Source: Skermanella mucosa
GTDB lineage: Bacteria; Pseudomonadota; Alphaproteobacteria; Azospirillales; Azospirillaceae
DNA length: 64,000 nt
Assembly: GCF_016765655.2 (NCBI RefSeq)
Contig: NZ_CP086106.1
Span: forward strand, 3,344,501 to 3,408,500
Direction of reading: 5' to 3'
Made by a program: the position numbers and the translations under genes. Below the pieces are notes generated by a model that was not told the origin of the DNA, searched no databases, and was given only the letters and a program-made list of their open reading frames with translations. Positions 1 through 10,419 of the stretch are shown piece by piece (the first letter of the stretch is position 1; every line of letters starts with the position of its first letter).

Positions 1-951
1 GCGCTGGGCATCTTCGGGATGGGCAATGTCGGCGCCGCCGTCACCAAGTTCGTCGCTCCCTTCGTGATGGTCGCGTTCGGCTGGGAGGCCGTGGCCCAGG
101 TGTGGGCGGTCGGGCTTCTGGTCATGGCGGCCGTGTTCTGGTTCATGACGGAGGACGATCCGGTCATTCGCTCGCGGCGGCAGAGCAACGCCGCGCCGCC
201 TAGTTTGGCGGCCCAGTTCGCCCCGCTGGCCAACATCCAGGTCTGGCGGTTCTCGCTGTATTATTTCTTCGTGTTCGGGGCCTTCGTCGCGCTGGCGCTC
301 TGGTTGCCGCGCTATTATGTCGGCGCCTACGGGCTCGACATCAAGACGGCGGGCATGCTGGGCGCCGCCTACTCGATCCCGGCCTCGATCTTCCGCGCGT
401 TCGGCGGCGTGCTGTCCGACCGGATCGGCGCCCGCCGCGTCATGTACTGGACCTTCGCCGTGGGCGTCGCCTGCACGTTCGTCCTGTCCTATCCCTCGAC
501 GGACTACACGGTCCACGGCATCCGCGGCGACATCACATTCTCCTTCGGCATCGACGTCGTCGCCTTCACGATCCTGACCTTCCTGCTGGGCTTCTTCATG
601 TCGCTCGGCAAGGCCGCGGTCTACAAGCACATCCCGGTCTACTACCCGGACAATGTCGGCTCGGTCGGCGGCATCGTCGGACTGATCGGAGGGCTCGGCG
701 GTTTCATCCTGCCGCTCGCCTTCGGCGCGCTGAACGACCTGACCGGCGTCTGGTCCAGCTGCTTCATGCTGCTGTTCCTGATCGTCGCGGTCTCCTTCCT
801 GTGGATGCACGCGGCCATCGTGCGGATGGAACGCCGGCGCTATCCCGATCTCGGCAGGGCCGACGCGGTGCCCGAACTGGCCGAGGGCGTGACCGCCAAT
901 CCCGTCCCCGCGTCCGCCCGAACCCCGATCCCCCAAGGCCGTACCGCCTGA
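1..951 (+). CDS. narK1: NarK-type nitrate/nitrite MFS transporter, 5' truncated by the window edge
   Basis: This is the C-terminal part of a major facilitator transporter. The frame is open from base 1, so the true start lies outside; the first internal ATG is at 19. About eight hydrophobic segments are visible, with a Gly-rich helix near residues 218-230 typical of NarK proteins. The tail after the last helix is hydrophilic and Pro-rich. The next gene, 16 bp downstream, is a second, complete NarK homologue. NarK1/NarK2 tandem pairs commonly precede narGHJI in denitrifiers and move nitrate in and nitrite out across the inner membrane. The assignment rests on family resemblance and this context. 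Which of the two is the symporter and which the antiporter cannot be decided from the sequence. Confidence 0.85.
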   Translation, partial: ALGIFGMGNVGAAVTKFVAPFVMVAFGWEAVAQVWAVGLLVMAAVFWFMTEDDPVIRSRRQSNAAPPSLAAQFAPLANIQVWRFSLYYFFVFGAFVALALWLPRYYVGAYGLDIKTAGMLGAAYSIPASIFRAFGGVLSDRIGARRVMYWTFAVGVACTFVLSYPSTDYTVHGIRGDITFSFGIDVVAFTILTFLLGFFMSLGKAAVYKHIPVYYPDNVGSVGGIVGLIGGLGGFILPLAFGALNDLTGVWSSCFMLLFLIVAVSFLWMHAAIVRMERRRYPDLGRADAVPELAEGVTANPVPASARTPIPQGRTA

Positions 952-967
952 GAAGAGGAGCACCCTC

Positions 968-2374
968 ATGACAGACCAAACCGCGGTCCGGGCTCCGGGC
1001 CATGTGCTGACCGACTGGCGTCCCGAGGACGCCGCCTTCTGGGCGGAAACCGGCAAGCGGGCCGCCCGGCGAAACCTGTGGATCTCGATCCCGGCCCTGC
1101 TGCTGTCCTTCGCCGTCTGGATGGTGTGGAGCGTCGTCGTCGTCAACCTGCCCGCCATCGGCTTCGCCTTCGACAACGGCCAGCTCTTCTGGCTGGCGGC
1201 CCTGCCGGGCCTGTCCGGGGCGACGCTGCGGCTGTTCTACAGTTTCATGGTGCCGATCTTCGGCGGCCGCGCCTGGACCACGCTGAGCACCGCCAGCCTG
1301 CTTCTGCCGGCCCTCGGCATCGGAATCGCGGTCCAGGATCCGGCGACGCCCTACTCCGTCTTCCTGGTGCTGGCGCTGCTGTGCGGCTTCGGCGGCGGAA
1401 ACTTCGCCTCCAGCATGTCCAATATCAGCTTCTTCTTCCCCAAGGCGCAGAAGGGCCTGGCGCTGGGGTTGAACGCCGGCCTGGGCAACCTGGGTGTCAG
1501 CGTCGTGCAGTTCGTCGTGCCGCTGGTGATCACCGCCGGCATCTTCGGCACCCTCGGCGGGGAGGCGCAGACCTGGGCCAAGGGCGACGTGACCAAGGCG
1601 ATGTGGCTGCAGAACGCCGGCTTCGTGTGGGTCCCCTTCATCGTGCTGAGCACGCTTGCCGCCTGGTTCGGCATGAACGACATCGCGGACGCCAAGGCGT
1701 CGTTCGCCGACCAGGCCGTGATCTTCAAGCGTAAGCACAACTGGATCATGTGCTGGCTCTATATCGGGACGTTCGGCTCCTTCATCGGGTTCTCCGCCGG
1801 GTTCCCGCTGCTGACCAAGATCCAGTTCCCGGGCGTCGATCCGCTGGCCTACGCCTTCCTGGGTCCGCTGGTCGGAGCCTTCTCCCGCTCCGTCAGCGGC
1901 GGCATCTCCGACCGGTTCGGCGGCGCGCGGGTCACGGTCTGGGTCTTCGCGGCGATGATCGCGGCCAGCGTCGGCGTGATCTTCTTCCTGGGATTCCCCG
2001 ACAAGTCCGTCGGGTTCTGGGGCTTCCTCGCGATGTTCATGGTGCTGTTCGCGGCGTCCGGAGTCGGCAACTCCTCGACCTTCCAGATGATCCCGGCCAT
2101 CTTCCTGACCCTGCGCCAGCGCGCCAACGGCACGGACGGCGTGGCGGCGGTCAAGGCAGCGGCGGAAGCATCGCGCGAGGCGGCGGCGGTCCTGGGCTTC
2201 ACCTCGGCCATCGCGGCCTTCGGCGCCTTCTTCATCCCGAAGCTGTTCGGTACCTCGATCTCGCTGACCGGCAGCCCTGTGCTGGCGCTGGAGATCTTCA
2301 TCGCCTTCTACCTGAGCTGCATCGTCTGCACCTGGTGGTTCTACACCCGCAAGGGCGCCGAGGTGCGGTGCTGA
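968..2374 (+). CDS. narK2: NarK-type nitrate/nitrite MFS transporter
   Basis: A complete 468-residue polytopic inner-membrane protein of the NNP branch of the major facilitator superfamily. The Gly-rich nitrate signature is visible around residues 140-175 (GGGNFASSMSN and GLNAGLGNLGVS). The ATG follows a purine-rich AGAAGAGGAG ribosome-binding site and lies 16 bp after the preceding narK, so the two are surely co-transcribed. The protein should import nitrate for the cytoplasmic NarG active site and export nitrite. narG starts 1.36 kb downstream behind a toxin-antitoxin pair and its own promoter, so narK1-narK2 appears to be a separate transcript. Confidence 0.92.
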   Translation: MTDQTAVRAPGHVLTDWRPEDAAFWAETGKRAARRNLWISIPALLLSFAVWMVWSVVVVNLPAIGFAFDNGQLFWLAALPGLSGATLRLFYSFMVPIFGGRAWTTLSTASLLLPALGIGIAVQDPATPYSVFLVLALLCGFGGGNFASSMSNISFFFPKAQKGLALGLNAGLGNLGVSVVQFVVPLVITAGIFGTLGGEAQTWAKGDVTKAMWLQNAGFVWVPFIVLSTLAAWFGMNDIADAKASFADQAVIFKRKHNWIMCWLYIGTFGSFIGFSAGFPLLTKIQFPGVDPLAYAFLGPLVGAFSRSVSGGISDRFGGARVTVWVFAAMIAASVGVIFFLGFPDKSVGFWGFLAMFMVLFAASGVGNSSTFQMIPAIFLTLRQRANGTDGVAAVKAAAEASREAAAVLGFTSAIAAFGAFFIPKLFGTSISLTGSPVLALEIFIAFYLSCIVCTWWFYTRKGAEVRC

Positions 2375-2542
2375 GGCGGAGGCGCAAACACGGCCGGAGC
2401 GGCGGGGTCCATGGCCCCGCTGCGCGGTTCGATCCGCAATTCCGTTTCGGGCGCTGACGCAGGAATACGGTAATACCCCCGCCGAAGGGATGCCGCCATG
2501 CGACCTGAGACATTGCGATCCCGATTGCATGACATACCAGCC

Positions 2543-2570
2543 TGAACTAAACTACATGAACTTAGTTCAT
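2543..2570 (+). promoter_or_regulatory. Candidate operator/promoter of the toxin-antitoxin operon
   Basis: The palindrome ATGAAC-TTA-GTTCAT lies at 2556-2570. A further TGAAC half-site at 2543-2547 makes TGAACTAA (2543-2550) an 8-bp inverted repeat with TTAGTTCA (2562-2569). The array ends 11 bp before the antitoxin ATG. A weak sigma-70-like promoter (TTGCAT at 2525, 17-bp spacer, TAAACT at 2548) overlaps it. Type II antitoxins usually repress their own operon through such palindromes; binding here is inferred. Confidence 0.55.
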
Positions 2571-2581
2571 CGGGAATCGCC

Positions 2582-2827
2582 ATGCGTACCGTCAACATCC
2601 ATGAAGCGAAGACTAACCTGTCACGGCTGATCGAACAGGTAACGCGGGGCGAATCGTTCGTGATCGCGAAAGCCGGAAAGCCAATGGCGAAGGTGGTTCC
2701 CCTGGAAGCCGGCGACATCGCGGCCACCCCGCGGATCGGCTTCATGGCGGGAGAGATCACTGTGCCGGACGATTTCGATCGAATGGGCCGGGACCGGATT
2801 GAGGAATTGTTTGAGGGCGGGGCGTGA
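2582..2827 (+). CDS. Type II antitoxin, Phd/YefM family
   Basis: An 81-residue protein with the typical Phd/YefM N-terminus, a beta-strand then helix pattern (VNIHEAKTNLSRLIEQV), followed by a strand around FVIAKAGKPMAKVVPL. This part dimerises and binds DNA in the family. The C-terminal third, rich in Asp, Arg and Glu (DDFDRMGRDRIEELF), is the expected toxin-binding tail. It overlaps the PIN-domain gene by four bases (GTGA), the usual antitoxin-then-toxin order. A palindromic operator candidate lies immediately upstream. It should neutralise the downstream ribonuclease and autoregulate the operon. Confidence 0.9.
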   Translation: MRTVNIHEAKTNLSRLIEQVTRGESFVIAKAGKPMAKVVPLEAGDIAATPRIGFMAGEITVPDDFDRMGRDRIEELFEGGA

Positions 2828-3213
2828 CCCTGCTGCTGCTCGACACACATCTGCTGCTTTGGGCGGCCGGACAGCCGCAGAAGCTGTCGGCCGAAGCGCG
2901 CGACCTGATCGAAGACTCCGGCAATATCCTGGCCTTCAGCGCGGCATCCCTCTGGGAAATCGTCATCAAGGGCGGTCTGGGTCGGGAAGATTTCCAGGTC
3001 GAACCGCGACGTTTGCGACGTGGCCTGCTTGATGCCGGCTACGTTGAGATCGCTATCACAGGTGAACACGCCCTTGCGGTTCGCCGCTTGCCGCCACTGC
3101 ATAAGGATCCATTCGATCGCATTCTGATCGCCCAAGCTGACACGGAAGGCGCAACTCTCCTGACCGCCGACCACGTGGTTGCTCAGTATCCGGGAGCGAT
3201 CAGGGTCGTCTAA
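2824..3213 (+). CDS. Type II toxin, PIN-domain ribonuclease (VapC-like)
   Basis: A 129-residue PIN-domain protein starting at a GTG that overlaps the antitoxin stop. The acidic residues expected for metal-dependent RNA cleavage are present: D7 in LLLLDTHLLLW, E45 in ASLWEIVIK, D98 in KDPFDRILIAQA and D116 in LLTADHVV. The KDPFDR motif is typical of the PIN subgroup paired with Phd-type antitoxins. All key residues are intact, so the toxin is probably functional. The pair sits between narK2 and narG, where it is not part of any respiratory function and probably represents an insertion. Confidence 0.9.
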   Translation: MTLLLLDTHLLLWAAGQPQKLSAEARDLIEDSGNILAFSAASLWEIVIKGGLGREDFQVEPRRLRRGLLDAGYVEIAITGEHALAVRRLPPLHKDPFDRILIAQADTEGATLLTADHVVAQYPGAIRVV

Positions 3214-3632
3214 GCAGGGCAGTGTGGGCCGGAGCAAGCTTTCGGCGAAAATCTCAATGTGGTTTCTGACCTTCTCCTGACCGCTGTCTGGTGGGCACGG
3301 GACGTGATCATTTGGTCGTGATCTCGTCCTTCACCCTATTCAAATCGGACGATGGTATCATGGTGACGTTATCAGGGCTCGTAACTTCCAGCTGAATGTT
3401 CGTATCCGCACGGTCGCTTCCGGCCGGAACTCGGGCCACCTGCTGTTTTCCAGAATTAAAATGCCGAGTGAGCGGCATTGGGACGGTGCCGGTCCATGTT
3501 CATACGTTAAGACGCTTCGTAGAAGGCCCGAATGGCTCCCTTCTTGCCACTTGATAAATGCTAAGTCAGCAATCAACAAAATACAATAATGCCTAAAACA
3601 AAAAGCCATTAATCTCAATTCATCCCGCCCAT
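3214..3632. other. A+T-richer non-coding stretch between the toxin gene and the nar promoter
   Basis: About 420 bp with no convincing gene on either strand; the short open frames here lack a ribosome-binding site and family resemblance. The part at 3550-3625 is markedly A+T-richer than the rest of the window. The stretch ends at the FNR-type box of the nar operon. It may contain remnants of the DNA that brought in the toxin-antitoxin pair. Confidence 0.5.
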
Positions 3633-3646
3633 TTGATCCAAGTCAA
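3633..3646 (+). promoter_or_regulatory. FNR/NNR-type box upstream of narG
   Basis: TTGATCCAAGTCAA matches the FNR/DNR/NNR consensus TTGAT-N4-ATCAA at nine of ten fixed positions. Its centre is about 96 bp upstream of the chosen narG start. With the usual -41.5 placement, transcription would start near 3681. It probably mediates low-oxygen or nitrogen-oxide activation of narGHJI, either by an FNR-type protein or by the Crp/Fnr-family regulator encoded at 13311. Confidence 0.75.
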
Positions 3647-3735
3647 GGCCACATCACCAGTTCACTCCGAGTATCCATCCATCGAAAGCGAGGCGGTTCG
3701 ACCGCCTGCCCATGGTGAGGATCAGGGAGACCAGC

Positions 3736-6700
3736 GTGAGTCATTTTCTCGACCGCTTGGCATTCTTCAAGAAGAATGCCGGCACCTTCTCCAACGGTCA
3801 TGGCGTGGTGACGACGGAAGACCGGACATGGGAGAACGCCTACCGGGCGCGCTGGAGCCATGACAAGATCGTGCGGTCCACCCACGGGGTGAACTGCACG
3901 GGCTCCTGCTCGTGGAAGATCTACGTCAAGGGCGGCATCGTCACCTGGGAAACCCAGCAGACCGACTATCCCCGCACCCGCCCCGACCTGCCCAATCACG
4001 AACCGCGCGGCTGCGCCCGTGGCGCCAGCTACAGCTGGTATCTCTACAGCGCCAACCGCCTGAAATACCCGATGGTGCGGTCGCGGCTGATCCGCCTGTG
4101 GCGGGAAGCGCGGCGCAGCTTCGGCCCGATCGAGGCCTGGGCCAGCATCGTCGAGGACAAGGAGAAAGCCCGCGCCTACAAGGGCATCCGGGGCCGCGGC
4201 GGAATGATCCGGGCGTCGTGGGACGAGGTCCAGGAGATCATCGCCGCCGCCAACGCCTATACCGTCAAGACCTACGGTCCCGACCGGGTCGCCGGGTTCT
4301 CGCCGATCCCAGCCATGTCCATGGTCAGCTACGCCGCCGGCACCCGCTACCTGTCGCTGATGGGCGGCACCTGCCTCAGCTTCTACGACTGGTACTGCGA
4401 CCTGCCGCCGGCCAGCCCGCAGACCTGGGGCGAGCAGACCGACGTTCCGGAAAGCGCCGACTGGTACAACAGCACCTTCCTGATGCTGTGGGGATCGAAC
4501 GTCCCGCAGACCCGCACGCCGGACGCGCACTTCTACACCGAGGTCCGCTATCGCGGCACCAAGAGCGTCGTGGTCGCCCCGGACTACAGCGAAGCCGCCA
4601 AGTTCGGCGACCTGTGGCTGGCGCCCAAGCAGGGCACGGACGCGGCGCTCGCCATGGCGATGGGCCACGTGATCCTGAAGGAATGGCACCTCGCCGGAAA
4701 GTCCCCGTATTTCGAGGATTACTGCCGCAGATATACCGACATGCCGATGCTGGTCCGGCTGAAGAAGCAGGGCGACGGCTATGTTCCCGAGCGCTTCCTC
4801 CGGGCCTCGGATCTGGACGGCGCGCTCGGCGAAACCAACAATCCTGAATGGAAGACCCTGGCGGTCGACGAGACGACCGGCGACCTGACGGTGCCGCTCG
4901 GCTCGGTGGGGTTCCGCTGGAATCAGCAGGGCAAGTGGAACCTGCAGGAGAAGTCCTCGTCGGGCCAGCCGACCCGGCTGGCGCTGTCGCTGATCGACCG
5001 CCGCGACGACGTGGCTCCGGTCGCCTTCCCCTATTTCGGCAACAAGAAGCACGATCACTTCACCGGCACCGACCATGAGTCGGTGCTGATGCGGAACGTC
5101 CCGGTCCGCAAGCTCGCCCTGAAGGACGGCGAGGTGCCGGTCGCCAGCGTGTTCGACCTGTTCGTCGCCAACTACGGCATCGACCGGGGGCTCGGCGGCG
5201 GCAACGTGGCGGCATCGTTCGACGACGACGTGCCCTATACGCCGGCCTGGCAGGAGCGCATCACCGGCGTCGGCCGGGACAAGGTGATCACCGTCGCCCG
5301 CGAGTTCGCCGACAACGCCGACAAGACCCACGGCAAGTCCATGGTGATCGTCGGCGCCGGGCTGAACCACTGGTACCACATGGACATGATCTACCGCTCG
5401 ATCATCAACATGCTGGTGATGTGCGGCTGCGTCGGGCAGTCGGGCGGCGGCTGGTCGCACTATGTCGGGCAGGAGAAGCTTCGGCCGCAGACCGGCTGGA
5501 CGCCGCTGGCCTTCGCGCTGGACTGGGGCCGCCCGCCCCGGCACATGAACGCCACCAGCTACTGGTACGCCCATACGGACCAGTGGCGCTACGAGAAGCT
5601 GACGGTCAACGATATTTTGTCCCCCACCGCCGAACCCGGCGACTGGACCGGCAGCATGATCGACTACAATGTCCGGGCCGAGCGGATGGGCTGGCTGCCC
5701 AGTTCGCCGCAGCTCCAGACCAACCCGCTGGAAGTCGCCAAGTCTGCCAAGGCGGACGGGGCCGAGGCCAAGGATTACGTCGCCAGGGCGCTCGCCAAGG
5801 GCTCGCTGAAAATGTCGTGCGAGGACCCGGACAATCCGAAGAACTTCCCGCGCAACCTGTTCGTCTGGCGGTCCAACCTGCTGGGCTCGTCCGGCAAGGG
5901 CCATGAGTATTTCCTGAAGCACCTGCTGGGCGCCCAGAACGCCGTCATGGCGGAGGAGACCGACGTCCGCCCGGCGGAGGTCGCCTGGAGCGACAAGGCG
6001 CCGGAAGGCAAGCTGGACCTGCTGGTGACCATCGACTTCCGCATGTCCACCACCTGCATGTATTCGGACATCGTCCTGCCGACCGCGACCTGGTACGAGA
6101 AGAACGACCTGAACACCTCCGACATGCATCCCTTCATCCACCCGCTGTCGGCGGCGGTGGACCCGGCCTGGGAAGCGCGCAGCGACTGGGACATCTTCAA
6201 GGGGATCGCGGCCAAGTTCTCGGAGATCGTGCCCGGCTACCTGGGCGTCGAGAACGACGTGGTGCTGCTGCCGCTCCAGCATGACAGCGCGCAGGAACTG
6301 GGCCAGCCGGTCGACGTCAAGGACTGGAAGCGCGGCGAGTGCGAGCCCGTGCCCGGCAAGACCATGCCCGGCGTCGCGGTGGTCGAGCGCGACTATCCCA
6401 ACCTGTACAAGCGGTTCACCGCGGTCGGCCCCTTGATGGAAAGCCTAGGCAACGGCGGCAAGGGCATGGCCTGGAAGACCGGCGACGAGATCGACTTCCT
6501 GAAGGAGCTGAACGGCGTCGTCATCGAGGAGGGCCGGACCCAGGGCATGGCCCGGATCGACACCGCGATCGACGCGGCGGAGGTGATCCTGGCGCTCGCG
6601 CCGGAGACTAACGGCCATGTCGCGGTCAAGGCGTGGGAGAGCCTGTCCAAGGCGACAGGCCTGGAACACGCCCACCTGGCGCTGACCCGGGAGGACGACA

Positions 6701-7470
6701 AGATCCGCTTCCGCGACGTGCAGGCCCAGCCGCGCAAGATCATCTCGTCGCCGACCTGGTCGGGCATCGAGTCCGAGAAGGTCAGCTACACCGCCGGCTG
6801 GACCAACGTCCACGAGCTGATCCCCTGGCGCACCCTGACGGGGCGGCAGCAGCTCTACCAGGACCATTCCTGGATGCGGGCCTTTGGCGAGCAGCTCTGC
6901 GTCTACAAGCCGCCGATCGACACCGGCACGGTCAAGTCGGTGATCGACGCGCACCCCAACGGCAACGACCAGGTGGTGCTTAACTTCATCACGCCGCACC
7001 AGAAATGGGGCATCCACTCGACCTACAGCGACAATCTGCTGATGCTGACGCTGAACCGCGGCGGCCCCGTGGTCTGGATCTCCGAGGAGGACGCGAGGCG
7101 GGTCGGCATCCAGGACAACGACTGGGTCGAAGCCTACAACGCCAACGGCGCGCTGACCGCCCGCGCGGTGGTGAGCCAGCGCATCCCGGCCGGCGCCTGC
7201 TTCATGTACCACGCCCAGGAGAAGATCGTGAACGTCCCGGGCAGCGAGGTCACCGGCCAGCGCGGCGGCATCCACAATTCCGTGACGCGGGTGGTGACCA
7301 AGCCGACCCACATGATCGGCGGCTACGCCCAGCAGAGCTACGGTTTCAACTATTACGGAACGGTCGGCGCGAACCGCGACGAGTTCGTCATCGTCCGGCG
7401 CATGGACAAGGTGGACTGGCTCGAAGGGCCGGCCTCCCCTGCCAGCACCGCCGCCGAAGCCGCCGAGTAA
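3736..7470 (+). CDS. narG: Respiratory nitrate reductase alpha subunit
   Basis: The molybdenum catalytic subunit that reduces nitrate to nitrite on the cytoplasmic face. I chose the GTG at 3736 because it follows AGGGAGA at five-base spacing and gives the conserved NarG start MSHFLDRL and 1244 residues (E. coli NarG has 1247). An in-frame ATG at 3712 would add eight unconserved residues. FS0 cluster ligands are H50, C54, C58 and C93. The molybdenum-ligand Asp lies in the YDWYCDLPPASPQTWGEQ segment near residue 223. The C-terminal molybdopterin dinucleotide-binding domain begins near residue 1085. It is the first gene of narGHJI, and an FNR-type box precedes it. Confidence 0.97.
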   Translation: MSHFLDRLAFFKKNAGTFSNGHGVVTTEDRTWENAYRARWSHDKIVRSTHGVNCTGSCSWKIYVKGGIVTWETQQTDYPRTRPDLPNHEPRGCARGASYSWYLYSANRLKYPMVRSRLIRLWREARRSFGPIEAWASIVEDKEKARAYKGIRGRGGMIRASWDEVQEIIAAANAYTVKTYGPDRVAGFSPIPAMSMVSYAAGTRYLSLMGGTCLSFYDWYCDLPPASPQTWGEQTDVPESADWYNSTFLMLWGSNVPQTRTPDAHFYTEVRYRGTKSVVVAPDYSEAAKFGDLWLAPKQGTDAALAMAMGHVILKEWHLAGKSPYFEDYCRRYTDMPMLVRLKKQGDGYVPERFLRASDLDGALGETNNPEWKTLAVDETTGDLTVPLGSVGFRWNQQGKWNLQEKSSSGQPTRLALSLIDRRDDVAPVAFPYFGNKKHDHFTGTDHESVLMRNVPVRKLALKDGEVPVASVFDLFVANYGIDRGLGGGNVAASFDDDVPYTPAWQERITGVGRDKVITVAREFADNADKTHGKSMVIVGAGLNHWYHMDMIYRSIINMLVMCGCVGQSGGGWSHYVGQEKLRPQTGWTPLAFALDWGRPPRHMNATSYWYAHTDQWRYEKLTVNDILSPTAEPGDWTGSMIDYNVRAERMGWLPSSPQLQTNPLEVAKSAKADGAEAKDYVARALAKGSLKMSCEDPDNPKNFPRNLFVWRSNLLGSSGKGHEYFLKHLLGAQNAVMAEETDVRPAEVAWSDKAPEGKLDLLVTIDFRMSTTCMYSDIVLPTATWYEKNDLNTSDMHPFIHPLSAAVDPAWEARSDWDIFKGIAAKFSEIVPGYLGVENDVVLLPLQHDSAQELGQPVDVKDWKRGECEPVPGKTMPGVAVVERDYPNLYKRFTAVGPLMESLGNGGKGMAWKTGDEIDFLKELNGVVIEEGRTQGMARIDTAIDAAEVILALAPETNGHVAVKAWESLSKATGLEHAHLALTREDDKIRFRDVQAQPRKIISSPTWSGIESEKVSYTAGWTNVHELIPWRTLTGRQQLYQDHSWMRAFGEQLCVYKPPIDTGTVKSVIDAHPNGNDQVVLNFITPHQKWGIHSTYSDNLLMLTLNRGGPVVWISEEDARRVGIQDNDWVEAYNANGALTARAVVSQRIPAGACFMYHAQEKIVNVPGSEVTGQRGGIHNSVTRVVTKPTHMIGGYAQQSYGFNYYGTVGANRDEFVIVRRMDKVDWLEGPASPASTAAEAAE

Positions 7471-7484
7471 GGAGCTATCCGATC

Positions 7485-9010
<1,526 letters not shown>

Positions 9011-9011
<1 letters not shown>

Positions 9012-9712
9012 TGGCGAGCTCCAGGCATTCGACCTTCAAACCCTTGAGCTTCAAGGCGCTCGGCGCGCTGATCGACTATCCGCAGGCGGAGACGGTCGAG
9101 GCGCTGGACGCGATCGAGGCGGTTCTCGCCAACGACGAGATCCTGCCGCGCGGGGTCCGTCTCGACCTCGCCGCCCTGATCGAGACCCTGCGCCGGGGCG
9201 ACCTGATCGACCTGCAGGAGGAATGGCTGGCGCTGTTCGACCGCAGCCGCGCCCTGTCGCTCCACCTCTACCAGCACGTCCATGGCGAGTCCCGCGACCG
9301 CGGCCAGGCCATGGTCAGCCTGGGCCAACTCTACGCCGCCCACGGGCTGGAGCTGACCGCGTCGGAGCTGCCCGACTACCTGCCGGTGCTGTGCGAGTTC
9401 CTCGCCTGCGTGCCGGCCGAGGTCAGCCTGCCGATCCTGGCCGACGCCGCCCACATCCTGGAGGCGATCCGCACCAGGCTGGAGCGGAAGGAAAGCCCCT
9501 ATGCCGCCGTGTTCGCCGGACTCCGCGCGCTGGCCCCGGCCGAGGTCGATCCGGCGAAACTGGCCGGGGTGATCGAGGCCGACCGGATCGAGGACGCGAA
9601 GGACCTGTCCGCCCTGGACGAAGAGTGGGAGGAGAAGCCCGTCACCTTCGGCCCCGGCGACGCCGCCTGTCCCAAGTTGCGCCATCCACCCGTCCGCCCC
9701 GCCGCCGCCTGA
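9011..9712 (+). CDS. narJ: Nitrate reductase assembly chaperone
   Basis: A 233-residue cytoplasmic chaperone of the NarJ/TorD family. It is needed for molybdenum-cofactor insertion into NarG and for docking of NarGH to NarI, and is not part of the final enzyme. It is all-helical in character, with the family pattern LGALIDYP near the N-terminus and YLPVLCEFLA near residues 120-130. It sits between narH and narI, as in other narGHJI operons, and overlaps narH by one base. Confidence 0.94.
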
Positions 9713-9726
9713 CCGGAGAGACCGTC

Positions 9727-10404
9727 ATGAGCCACCTGAACCAACTGCTGTTCGGATATTATCCGTACATCGCCCTGACCGTCTTCCTGCTGGGCAGCCT
9801 GTTCCGCTTCGACCGCGAGCAGTACACCTGGCGCAGCGGGTCCAGCCAGATGCTCCGCAAGGAGCGCATGGTGCTGGCGAGCAACCTGTTCCATGTCGGC
9901 ATCCTGGGACTGCTGGTCGGACATACCGTGGGACTTCTGACGCCGATCGCGGTGTTCGACGCCTTCGGCATCGGCCACGGTGCCAAGCAGGTGCTGGCGA
10001 TCGTCGCCGGCGGCGTGTTCGGTCTGATGTGCTTCGCCGGGCTGACGATGCTGGTCCGCCGCCGGTTGACCGACCCGCGCATCCGCAACACCAGCAGCCG
10101 CATGGACATCGCGATCCTGCTGATGCTCTACGCCCAGCTCATCCTGGGCCTCATCACCATCCCCTTCTCAATCGCCCATGCGGACGGCGAGACCATGGTG
10201 AAGTTCATGGAGTGGGCGCAGCACATCGTCACCTTCCGGCCCGGGGCGGCCGAGCTGATCGCCGACGTGCCGGCCGTCTTCAAGCTCCACTTGGTCCTGG
10301 GGCTGACCATCTTCCTGGTCTTCCCGTTCTCCCGCCTCGTCCATGTCTGGAGCGTGCCGTTCGCCTATGTCGGCCGGCAGTACCAGATCGTCCGCACCCG
10401 CTGA
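9727..10404 (+). CDS. narI: Respiratory nitrate reductase gamma (cytochrome b) subunit
   Basis: A 225-residue membrane subunit, the same length as E. coli NarI. It oxidises quinol at the periplasmic side through two b haems. H56 and H66 in the second helix and H188 and H206 in the last helix match the four haem ligands of E. coli NarI almost residue for residue. Five transmembrane helices are visible. It lies 14 bp after narJ with a GGAGAG ribosome-binding site, completing an intact narGHJI. Confidence 0.97.
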   Translation: MSHLNQLLFGYYPYIALTVFLLGSLFRFDREQYTWRSGSSQMLRKERMVLASNLFHVGILGLLVGHTVGLLTPIAVFDAFGIGHGAKQVLAIVAGGVFGLMCFAGLTMLVRRRLTDPRIRNTSSRMDIAILLMLYAQLILGLITIPFSIAHADGETMVKFMEWAQHIVTFRPGAAELIADVPAVFKLHLVLGLTIFLVFPFSRLVHVWSVPFAYVGRQYQIVRTR

Positions 10405-10419
10405 GGGGGAGGGATCCCG

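Noticed and set aside
2402-2420. Possible terminator hairpin after narK2
   Set aside because: Only a 6-bp stem with no U-tract; such G/C stems are frequent by chance here.
764-2530. Long minus-strand open frame opposite narK2
   Set aside because: Antisense to a clear transporter; composition is Arg/Gly/Asp-rich as expected for a high-GC shadow frame and there is no family resemblance. The same reasoning removes the long antisense frames over narG, narH, norD, fecA-like receptor, actB and others.
3358-3618. Small minus-strand ORF in the gap before narG
   Set aside because: No ribosome-binding site, no recognised motif, and codon use unlike neighbouring genes.
3712-3735. Upstream ATG as narG start
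   Set aside because: It adds eight residues absent from NarG proteins and has no ribosome-binding site; GTG 3736 follows AGGGAGA and gives the conserved N-terminus.
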